NCBI GenBank assembly: GCA_965240325.2 | Contig: OZ251224.1 | Span: 3,410,001 to 3,474,000, forward strand | DNA: 64,000 nucleotides | Origin: Rebecca billardiae RCC1528 | Taxonomy: Eukaryota > Haptophyta | Direction of reading: 5' to 3' | Shown: positions 41,361 through 50,364 of the stretch, one piece after another | How the letters are laid out: every line of letters starts with the position of its first letter | Numbering within the stretch: position 1 is the stretch's first letter | Translations under genes and position numbers: made by a program | Notes under the pieces: model-generated | The model's database searches: none | The model's input: the letters and a program-made list of their open reading frames with translations, nothing else | Told to the model about the DNA's origin: nothing

Positions 41361-43012
41361 TCACAAGCCCGCGGCGATGGCGATGAAGCTGAAGGGCACG
41401 CCTCCGAACTCCCACGTGTCCCGCCATGTCTTCTTCTGGCACCGCACGGTCACGCGCTCGCCCTCGCTGTCCACCTCCGCCGAGCACATCCCCTGCGGAG
41501 AGCGCAGGCCGCGCGCGCGTGCGCGCGCGCGCTCACGTGAGCATGAGCTCCGCAGCCGTGGCCGTGACAGACGGACCAAGCCAGCCAGCCACGGCTTCAG
41601 GCCGCAGGCGCAGCTCTCTGAGTCTGTGCTCGGGCGCAGCATCGGTTGGGGCGCGTTGCGCGCACCCCCTTCGCCATGGGCGCGACGACGATGACCGGCG
41701 GGTTGGTGAACGCCGTGTCGAAGCTCAGCTTGTACACGCCGCTGCCCTCCTCCCACGAGTTGAAGCCGCGGCCGCGCTCAGGCTGTGCGGGGTGCGCAGC
41801 GGGCGGCGGGCGGCGCACGCCGGAGCACGCGCATGCGCGGCGCGGGGCGAGTCAGCGGGTGGGCGCGTGGCTGGCGCTCGCGCCAGGCGCTCGGGCGAGC
41901 CACCGGGCGACGCGTCGGCGCCGGCGCGCGCGCACCCTGCCGGACTCGCCCACCACGCCGAACACGTCCGTCGAGGTGAGGCCGACGCTGCTGCACGCGA
42001 CGTCGCCGCGGTCCGTGATGGCTGTCATGAACGTGCCTTCGCGGCAGCTCGCCTCCACGCGCGCCTGCACCTCGCGGATGTTGATGTCCGAGGCGCCGAC
42101 GGAGCCGTCGGCGATGCGCTCGGAGTCGATCGCGGCGGGCTGCACCTGCCGCCGCCCGACCGCGCCGTCCACCAGGTACGCCTCGACCACCGAGCCCGGG
42201 GCGAGCTTCTCCTGGGTGACAGCCCCGTTGGCCAGCTTGGACGAGCTCACGGCGCCCGCGCCGAGCTTCGAGGAGACGACCTCGCCGTCCTTGAGGTGCG
42301 CGGCGCTCACCGCGCCCTCGGCGAGGGCGAGCCCGCCGACCGCGGCGCGCGCCAGCTGGCGCGAGCCGACGGCGCCGTACCCGATCTTCTCCGCCGTCAC
42401 GGCGCCGTCCTTGAGCGCGCCCGAGCCGACCGCGTCCGCGCCCAGATTCGCGTCGGAGACCGCGCCCGCCGCGAGCTTGGCCGAGCTCACGGCGCCGTCG
42501 GCGAGGCTGGGCTCGACGACGGCGGCGTATGCGAGCTTCTCGCTCGTGATCGCGTGGTCCGCCACCTCGGCCGTGGAGACCGAGCTGTCCGCGATGTGGT
42601 ACGCCGTAATCGAGCCCTCGCTGATGTCGAGCGAGAGCGCGCCGTTCACGCTCGCGTGCGCGGCGAACTGGCTGCTGCTCGGCTCGGTGGCGCCATCCTT
42701 CTCGAGCGCGTGCGGGTACGGCTGCGCGCGCGAGGGGGCCTCGCCCGCGAGGCTGTGCGCCGGCCACCTGTCGGCACTCGCGCTGTGCAGCAGCACTGCG
42801 TAGCCCGAAGCCTGCGCCGCGCGCGCGCGCGCGCGCCGCGCGTGTGGCGCGGTGGTGAGCTCGGCGCGAGGCCGCGCGGTGGCCGCGTGAGATCGCAGCG
42901 CGCTGCAGCCCCGCACCGCGATCGCTACGAGCGACAGCGCAGCATTCGCCCACAGCAGCCTGCGGAGCGTGCGCAGCTCCCCTCTGCCCGGGTCGTTGGT
43001 GAGCTCCATCAT
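41361..43012 (-). CDS. Type II membrane protein with 18 decapeptide repeats and fibre-tip-like C-terminal domain
   Basis: Exons 43012-41936, 41782-41666 and 41493/41492-41361 give 441 aa; introns start GTGCGC and end CACAG and CCGCAG, both phase 0. Residues about 19-38 are one hydrophobic segment, a signal anchor. Residues 132-311 consist of eighteen uninterrupted 10-residue repeats of the form xGAVxxxKLx (e.g. DGAVSSAKLA, AGAVSDANLG, DGAVTAEKIG). Similar repeats build trimeric beta-helical shafts in bacterial and phage tail-fibre-like proteins. The rest, GVYKLSFDTAFTNPPVIVV plus the exon-3 end WEFGGVPFSFIAIAAG, looks like a compact beta-sandwich tip of H-type lectin or tail-tip kind. Cysteines at about 325, 342 and in exon 3 could pair. 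Likely a cell-surface or scale-associated adhesive protein, by inference. Confidence 0.75.
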
Positions 43013-43175
43013 TTTGCCGGCAGGTGTGAGCACCAAACTAAACAAGCCCGTCGCGACTCGCGACTCCAGACCTTTCTCCTCATCCCAACTTTTGGCCGCG
43101 TGAATACTGCGCGCTATTCGCAATTTGGGCCGAGGAGCATAGGTAACGGTCGGCGCTCCCAAAGGGGCGAGTTCC

Positions 43176-45097
43176 ATGGAGGAGGCAGAGGCACACGACG
43201 AGGTGATGTCGCAGCCCGGCTCCGCGAGCGGGTACGGCACGGCGTACTCGGAGTGGGCCGCGCGGCAGATCGACCTCCTCGACGGCCGCATCCGCGCGCT
43301 CCACCACCGGCTCTCCCGCGTCTCGCCCGACGACGCCGCCTCCCAGCGCCAGATACTAATGGAGATTGATCAGCACTATGAGCAGAGGGACGACGTGCTG
43401 CGGCGGAAGCAGGCGGAGGAGATGCTCACCAGCCGCTCGGATCCGGGCGGGCGGTTCAGCCTCGGACGCCGCCCGCGCGCGTACAGCCTCACCCCGCCCG
43501 CCGACGGCGCGCGCTCGCCGGCCGACGACCGCTCGCCGTCGCCCGCAGACTCACCGACGCCTGCCGGCGAGTGGAAGCCGTCGCGCGCGCGGCGGGGCCG
43601 GGCGTCGCGCGCGCGCTCGGTCACGCCGGGGTTCAGGCGCGCGCGCTTCCGCGAGGAAGGCGCCCGCCAGCGCGCGGGCAGCGTCGGGCCCTCCCCGCCG
43701 CCGCGCCGCGCGTCCGTGCCGCGCCGTTCGCGCGCCGTGTCACCCGGCCGACGACGCTCATCGCCACGCGGCGCGCGCGCGGCGGATGGGCCGGCGGGCG
43801 CTCGCGAGGGCCCGCCGGCGCCGCCGACGGGCAGTGCAGACGAGCTGCAGCTTATGCGCGCCGAGGTGCGGGGCGCGCGGCACGCCGCGCCCACGCCGTG
43901 CGCGCGCCGTGCGCGCGGCGGCGCGGCGCGCGCATGCGATGTGCTATTGTGTGCGCGCGCCTGCGCGCGCCGCAGCGGCGTGCTGCCGTGCCGCCTGGCA
44001 CTGAGCGCGCGCACCCACCCACCCCACTCGTCGCGATCGACCGCGCGCAGCTCGCCTCGCTCCGCGCGCAGCTCACCGCCGCCGTCGAGCAGCTCGAGCG
44101 CGCGGGCGGTGCCAGCCCGCCGCCCCCGGCGCGCGCGGGCAGCTCTCACGGCCGGGAGGCGGCGGCGCGGCCGCGGCGCGCGCTGGGCGGCCTGGCTGGT
44201 AGCGGCGGCGGTGGCGGCAAGCGGGGCGCGGCGGCGGAGCGGGGCGGCCGCGGGCAGGCCTCGCCTCCGCCACCGCCGCCTCGCAGCCAGTCGCCGTCAC
44301 TCGGCCCGCCGCCGCCGGTGCCGCCGCGCCGCGCGCCGCCCGCCTCACCGCCGCCGGCCGGCGCCGGCGCCGGCGCCGCGCCGGCGCCGGCCGCGGCCTT
44401 GGCAGCGCTGCCGGCGCCGCCAGTGCGCGCTGTCTCGCCGGAGGAGCGGCGACGCTCGCAGCAGGAGCAGGCCCGGCAGACGGCGGAGGCCTCCGCCGCC
44501 GCGACGACCGGCGACGAGTCCCTCGACGCCGCCATGCGCGCCTATCGCTCCAGCTCGCCGCCCGTTCCGCCGAGCCGCGGCGCCGCGCTGAGCGCCCGCG
44601 GCGCGGGCGCGGGCGGCGGCGCCGCTCGCGCGGGCAGCGCGCAGCGGCGTCAGACGGATGCGGTGGCGGAGGCGTCGGCGCGCGCGCACGTGAGCTCGCT
44701 CGAGCGCCGCGTCGCAGAGCTTGAGCGCGCGGTGAAGCAGCACCCGGCCGAGGCGCCCGTGCCCGCACCGCACTCGCCGCCCTCGGCAGCGGACGGCGCG
44801 CGCGCGCGGCACGCACCCATGCGCGCGACCGACGTTGCTCTCGCGCTGCCTGGCGCGCGCGGCGGCGGTGAGGCTGACGGGCGCGAGTCGCGCGTGGAGC
44901 GTGGCGGCGAGGGCGGGACGCAGAGCCGCCCTGCGCGCTCGAGCTTCCGCTCCTCCGCCGCCGCCACCGCCTCCGCCGCCGCCGCGGCAGCCGCAGCAGC
45001 AGAGTCGCCGTCGTCATCGCCGCCGCCGCCGCCGTCGTCGCACCCGCCGCCGCCGCCGCAGGCATCGGATGCGACCGGCTGGCATCTGAGCCGCGCG

Positions 45098-45128
<31 letters not shown>

Positions 45129-46636
45129 CGGCGGCGAGCCACGAGCCCTCGCTCGTCAGCGCGGCGCTCATCCCGCCCTCGCGCAAGCAGCTGCTCACAG
45201 ACGCGGCGAGGGAGCGCCCTTCCGATCCATTCGCACGAGACTTGTCTCTCATTCGAACGGCCGACGGCGGCAGTTGGGTGCCGGCGCCGGCGCTGTGGGC
45301 GCAGGAGGCGGGGTCGGCGGGGCCGGGGGCGCAGCCGGCGGGCGCGGGGTGGGATGGGCGCGCGCACCTGCCGGCGCTCAGCCTCGACGCGTCCTTCGGC
45401 GCACCGACCGGCGCCGAAGACGCCGACGCCCTCGTGGGCGCAGATGGGAGTTGGCACACGCCACCGCCGACGACGCCAACCGCCACGGCTGCGCATGCTA
45501 CGGCCACGGCACCGCTCGACGGCGCCGCCGCCGCCTCGCCGCTGCCGCCCGGCCCGTGGGCGCCGTCGCCGGTGACGCGCACGCCGTTCGCCGTCGACGG
45601 GATCGACGACGCGCCGATCGCGCGCGCCGCCTCCTTCCGCAAGCGCCGCGAGTGGGTGCAGGAGCTGAGCCAGCGCGAGCGGCGACTGTCGCCCGCGCGC
45701 CAGCCACCTTCTCCGCCTGACTCGGCCGACGGCGGGCGGCCGCGCGCGCCGGCGTCGCCGCCGGACTCGGCCGGGCGGCGGCCGCGCGGCCGCGCGGCCG
45801 GGGCGGCCGTCGACGACGACGGCCGCCTCGCGGATGGCGGCGGCGCGGCGCGCGGCGGGCTCGGCGCGGCCGACGACGCGGCCGTGCCCTCCGATTCGCC
45901 GCCGCGGGCGCGCGCCGACGCAGATGCAAACGATTCGTCCCCGCCGCCGCGGTCGCGTCGCGCTCGCAGCGCGCGCCGCACCCCCCGCGCCGCCGCAGCG
46001 AGCCCCGAGCATGGCGGCGGCGGCGGCGGCTCGGCGCGCTCGCGCTCGCGCTCGCGCTCACGCACGCCGTCTGCGCGCGGCGGCGGCGGTCGCAGCGCGC
46101 GCGCCGCCGAACCGTCCGCATACGTAACTACCAGACACGGCGAGTTGGTTGCTCTCTCGAGCGTTCCCTCGAGCGTGGTGGCGCGTGGTGAGAGGCAGCG
46201 CTCGCACAGGGGTGCGGGCGCGCCGCCCGGCGGCGCGGCGGGCCTCTCGCCTTCGAGCCGCGCGGCCTACGGCCCGCGCTCGCCCGCGCCGCTGCGGCCG
46301 CAGAGCCCGCGGCCGGGCGTGGGGAGCCCCGGACCGCGCGCAGCGGCCGTGCGCAGGGCAACAACGCCGCCGCCCGCTCGCGCCGGCATCGTAGCGTCGC
46401 CAGTCTTCAGCCCGGCTGGCGGCGGGTACGTGCAGGGGCGCGCCATGGAGGCGCGCTCGGCGTCGGCTGCGTCGGGCCTGCACGCAGGCGCCGGGGCCGG
46501 CCGTGCGGCGAGCCCTGGTCGAGCCGCCGCGCGCGGCCGCGCGCCGTCACCCAAGGCGGGCGGTGGCGGCGGCGCCGTGGCGCGCACGACAACAGGCGGC
46601 GGCGGGGCGCTGCCGGCGTCGCTGCGGGCAATCTGA
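43176..46636 (+). CDS. Large disordered Pro/Ala/Arg/Ser-rich protein with short coiled coils
   Basis: Exons 43176-43865 and 44051-46636 give 1091 aa; the intron begins GTGCGGGG and ends GCGCAG, phase 0. The join makes a continuous coiled coil (LQLMRAE then LASLRAQLTAAVEQLERA). The first 90 residues are helical (EWAARQIDLLDGRIRALHHR). Another short coiled coil, VSSLERRVAELERAVKQH, lies near residue 400. The remainder is low-complexity with SR/RS runs near the end of the central part (SRSRSRSRTPS) and many Ser-Pro sites that could be phosphorylated. No enzymatic domain seen. It is divergent from the fibre-like gene across 163 bp. An intermediate-filament-like or scaffold role is speculative. 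Confidence 0.6.
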
Positions 46637-46979
46637 TCATCGCGCAGCAGCGATGACGGTCGCCCAGTGCCAACGGGCGGCCGTGCAGCAGTGGTGAGTG
46701 CGTCCCTCAGCTTACTCAAGTTACTGGGTCTGGGTGAGAGGTCCCCCGTCCCCGCAGGCGCAGTCGGCGCGGCCGGCGGCGCACCTACGTAGTACGTCCG
46801 TCCGCCTACGAAAGAAAGCTGGGATGCTGCAGCCTCCTCATCAGCCGTCCGGCTCGATCGCGCCCGGCCGTGAGAACCCAGGACCGTGCGCATGATGATG
46901 CATCATCGTTTTTGAAATGATGATGGACGATGGCGTCGCCGGCACGCCCGCCCGCTGGATGTGGCGTTGATTGGGCCCG
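46637..46979. other. Short intergenic region
   Basis: 343 bases between two same-strand genes. It contains an ATGATGATGCATCATC imperfect palindrome near 46895-46912 and nothing else recognisable. Confidence 0.4.
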
Positions 46980-49745
46980 ATGATCCGGGATGCCCTGCCG
47001 TACGCACACACGAGCGACACGGCCGTCGCGCTCGCTGCCGCCATCGTCGACGCGCAGTCTGCGCTCGCGCGTGGCCGCAGGGTCGCGCACAGCGCACCTG
47101 ACGACGACGACGACGACGAGGACGTCGACATGTATTCGGTGCGCGCACCTCGCACGCCCGCGGCAGACACGCTCAACTGGCGGCTGCACGCGTTCCAGCG
47201 CGTGCTGGATGCGAGCCCAGCCGAGGGCACGCTCGAGGACGAGCTCGAGCGGATGCACCGGCTCGCCACCAGGGCCACCGTGCGCTGGCGCTCGCACCGC
47301 CTCGCGCGCGCGATCACGGAGTGGCGCGCGATGCGCAACCACGCGCGCGCGCGCGCCGACGCGGCGTGGGCCGTGCACGCGGTGCGCGTGCACATGGGCG
47401 TGCGAGAGGAGAGCGCGACGTACCACCGCGTCTTCGAGCGCAAGCGCGAGATCCTCGAGTGCCGCCGCGCGCTGCGCGCGTGGGTGCAGTATTGCTCCGT
47501 CGGAATCGGGCTTGCCTATTTGAGGCGCGTGGCTGCCGACTCGCCGCGCGCGCACGGCGTGCCGCGCGCGGGCGCGAAGGCGGCGGCGGCTGCTGCGCAC
47601 GCGGCGCGCGCGATCGTGTCCGCGCGCGCCGCCGCCACCAGATCCAACGCGGGCGGCCGGCTGCTTGTTCTCGCGCTGCGCGCCGCGCTGCGCGTGTGGC
47701 GGCGGCGCGCTCCCGAGCTGCGGTGGAGATGGCGGCGGCTCGTGAGGCTGACGGCGCGGAGGGCGCACGCGGCGGCGGCGGGGCTGGGGCCGGGGCGAGA
47801 GGCGGGTGTGCAGACGGACGCGCCGACGGCGGGTACCGAGCTCGGCTTCGCGTACGCCCGACCGACCGCGTTCGGAGCGCCCGAACCCACCGCGGGCGTG
47901 GACTCGAGCAGATGGCTCGGCGCCGGCGCCGGCCCGTGTGGCAGCAGCCTCGGCGGTTGCGGCGGCGGCCTCGGAGGCGGCGGCCTCGGGGGCGGCGGTG
48001 GGAGCACGGCCGAGTCGCGCGGTGCGGGGCGCCTCCCGCCGCCCGCCGAGCTCGAGCGCATGCCCAAGCCTTGGTGGAACTCTGCGCTACTGCCGCCGCG
48101 CGCGCAGCTACGCACCCCGCCGCCAGGCGGCGGGAGCGGCGCGGTGTGCGCGGCGCGAGGCGGCGCGGCGGCTGCGCCGACAGCGGCCGCCGGCGCGGCC
48201 GCTGCCGCGGCGCCGCCCCTCGCCTTCAGCGCCTCGACGCTCGCCCGCGCTCAGGCAGATGGCGGGGGCGCGGCGCCGCCGACCGGCGCCTCACACGACC
48301 CTACCAGCATGGCCGGCGGCGGCCCCGCGCGCCGCGCGCGCCGGCGGCCGCGCACGCGCACCCAGCTGGATGCCATGGTCGCTTCGGCTCTCGACGGCCG
48401 GAAGCTGCTTGCGTGCGATCGCGCGCTCGGCGCGTGGCGCGCGCGCGCGGCGGCGCGCACACAGCTGCTGCGCGCGCTGCTCGCGGCCGCACTCGCGAGC
48501 GCGGCCCGCTCACGCGCGGCGGCGCTCGCGGCGTGGCACGGCCGCGCGGCGCTGCGCTCGGCCACGACCGAGCTTGGCGTCGAGGCCCACGCGCTGCGTG
48601 CGGCCGCGGCCGCGCTGCGCCGGCTGCGCGCGCACGCGCGCGCCGCGGGCAGCGCGCGCGCGCGCGCCGCGCGCGCGCAGAGCTCCGGCGGCCGCGCGCG
48701 CCGGCGCGCGCGCGTGCGGTCATGTGCTCGGTGCTTCGAGCGCTGGGGAAGCCGCACGGCGCTTGCGCTCGCGGGCGCAGCAGAGGCGGCGCACGCGCCC
48801 GCGCGCGCGCGCGCGCTGCGGACGTGGCACGCGCGCACGCGGCTGGGCGCCTCTCAGCGCGCGGCACAGCGGCGCGCGGCCGCGCCGCGCACCATGCGCG
48901 CCGTGCGGTGGCGCGCGTGCGCGCGCGCACTCGACGCGTGGCGCGTCGCGGCGGCGCGCGCGGCGCGCGCGGCCGCGGCCGCGGCCGCGGCCTCGCCGCC
49001 GCGCCCGCAGCTGCGCCGCGCGCGCGCGCTGCGCGTGCAGCGCGCCGTGCGCGCCTTTGCGCGCGCCGCAGCCGCGGGCGCGATCCGCGCGCTCGCACTG
49101 CACGCGCGGCGCGCGCTCGCGTGGCGCGCCGTGTGCGAGCGGCTGCTCGGGTGCGCCGAGGCGGCGTGGCGCGCGAGCGCGGCGCGCGCCCTCGCGCACC
49201 GGGCCTCGCTACGCCGCGCGCTGCGCCTTGCCCGCCGCCACGCCGCGCCGCGCCGCGCGCGCACAGATGCGGCCCTCGCCGTGATCGCGCGGACCGGAGA
49301 CGGCGCGCGCGCCGCGCTGCGCGAGCTGCGCGCGCACGCGGCGCGGAGCGCGACGCTCGGCGCGGCGGCGCACGCGCTGGAGCGCGCGCGCGCGCCAGAG
49401 GCCCTCGAGCGCGCCGCGTTGCGCCGGGCGCTCCGCGCCGTGCGCCACGACGCACACGGCGCACGCGCCGCGCCGAGGCTCGAGCGGCTGCGCGCGCGCG
49501 CAGCGGCGCGCGCGGCCGCCATGCTGCCGCGAGCGTGGGCGCGGTGGGTGAGCGCGCACCGTCGCGCGGCCCGGAGAGCGGCGAGCCGCGCTCGGCACGC
49601 GGGCGAGGCGAGCCATACGGTGGCCGAGATCAAGGCGTTTCGCGAGCGCGCCACGAGCCGCGCCAAGCGGCGTAGCAGCAGCCTGAGCCTCACGGCGGTG
49701 CCTGGAATCGTGTCAACCCCGCGGCGCCGTCCTCCGTGGCGTTGA
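46980..49745 (+). CDS. Sfi1-like Trp-repeat protein
   Basis: A single exon, about 921 aa, taken from the first in-frame ATG at 46980. The protein is exceptionally rich in Ala and Arg and contains many spaced segments of the form A-L-x-x-W-x-x-x-(A/R): ALRAWVQYC, ALRVWRRRA, ALGAWRARA, ALAAWHGRA, CFERWGSRT, ALRTWHART, ALDAWRVAA. This is the pattern of Sfi1 centrin-binding repeats (long single helix with periodic Trp), found in centrosome and basal-body proteins. A Gly/Pro-rich, disordered stretch interrupts the array at about residues 285-450. The last 30 residues are basic. Spacing is less regular than in yeast Sfi1, so the call rests on pattern only. Confidence 0.6.
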   Translation: MIRDALPYAHTSDTAVALAAAIVDAQSALARGRRVAHSAPDDDDDDEDVDMYSVRAPRTPAADTLNWRLHAFQRVLDASPAEGTLEDELERMHRLATRATVRWRSHRLARAITEWRAMRNHARARADAAWAVHAVRVHMGVREESATYHRVFERKREILECRRALRAWVQYCSVGIGLAYLRRVAADSPRAHGVPRAGAKAAAAAAHAARAIVSARAAATRSNAGGRLLVLALRAALRVWRRRAPELRWRWRRLVRLTARRAHAAAAGLGPGREAGVQTDAPTAGTELGFAYARPTAFGAPEPTAGVDSSRWLGAGAGPCGSSLGGCGGGLGGGGLGGGGGSTAESRGAGRLPPPAELERMPKPWWNSALLPPRAQLRTPPPGGGSGAVCAARGGAAAAPTAAAGAAAAAAPPLAFSASTLARAQADGGGAAPPTGASHDPTSMAGGGPARRARRRPRTRTQLDAMVASALDGRKLLACDRALGAWRARAAARTQLLRALLAAALASAARSRAAALAAWHGRAALRSATTELGVEAHALRAAAAALRRLRAHARAAGSARARAARAQSSGGRARRRARVRSCARCFERWGSRTALALAGAAEAAHAPARARALRTWHARTRLGASQRAAQRRAAAPRTMRAVRWRACARALDAWRVAAARAARAAAAAAAASPPRPQLRRARALRVQRAVRAFARAAAAGAIRALALHARRALAWRAVCERLLGCAEAAWRASAARALAHRASLRRALRLARRHAAPRRARTDAALAVIARTGDGARAALRELRAHAARSATLGAAAHALERARAPEALERAALRRALRAVRHDAHGARAAPRLERLRARAAARAAAMLPRAWARWVSAHRRAARRAASRARHAGEASHTVAEIKAFRERATSRAKRRSSSLSLTAVPGIVSTPRRRPPWR

Positions 49746-49851
49746 TGACGACTGCTATGCCTATGATATATGCTATGCGCATGTTGCTGATGCATTATCA
49801 GCAGCATGTGGTGACGACGAATAAAGCAATAATAATTAATCGTCTGCTGGC

Positions 49852-49900
49852 TACAGTTTACTAAGAATAAGAGACGCACACAGCTCAGGCAGGCGAGATT
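49852..49900. repeat. Dispersed repeat family 1, copy B
   Basis: Nearly identical to the core at 62482-62530 (TACAGTTTACTAAGAATAAG then GAGACGCACACAGCTCAGGC) and, with a small insertion, to 2620-2685. It lies in the gap between the Sfi1-like gene and the calponin-homology gene. Confidence 0.7.
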
Positions 49901-49942
49901 GACGCCCGCCAACTGTCACCGCCCATGAAGCCGTCGCCGATG

Positions 49943-50001
49943 GTAGCGCCGCCGGAAAAATTCGTTCAGCCGTCCGCCTGCGAGGCCTGGATGAGGGCTG
50001 C
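49943..50001. repeat. Dispersed repeat family 2, copy B
   Basis: Reverse-complement match to 18686-18747 (TCAGCCGTCCGCCTGCGAGG core). It lies 43 bp from a family-1 copy, so the two may be parts of one larger interrupted element. The remaining 50002-50364 bases show nothing recognisable and are probably the 3' region of the minus-strand gene. Confidence 0.6.
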
Positions 50002-50364
50002 GGCCGCCTCGCGGCGCGCCAGCGCCCGTCGTCCTCGCCCCACCGTCGTCCACAAAAACAGTACGCCGATGATGTGCTCTCAGACGACGACGACCGAATA
50101 TAAGTTCGTCATGACCGAGCTGCGTCCCGGAGTTCGAAGCCGACGACTCAGCAGCAGCGCGCAGATACCATCCCGCTGCCCAACGCTGCACGTCGGCGCC
50201 GTCACGCACCCACGCGCCTCGGCCCGCAGCCCGGGCGCCCGATGGCGCCAGCCGCCACAGCCGCTGGTGTCTGCCGCGTGGACCACGGGCCCCGTCCATG
50301 AGCTCGCCGCGTGTCGCCGCGACACAGGTGGCGGAGCAGGGCGGGGGAAGCCTCGCCGTGCGCA

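Noticed and set aside
47321-49675. 784-residue Arg-rich plus frame overlapping the Sfi1-like gene
   Set aside because: Shifted-frame shadow with almost only Arg/Ala/Gly and no Trp periodicity.
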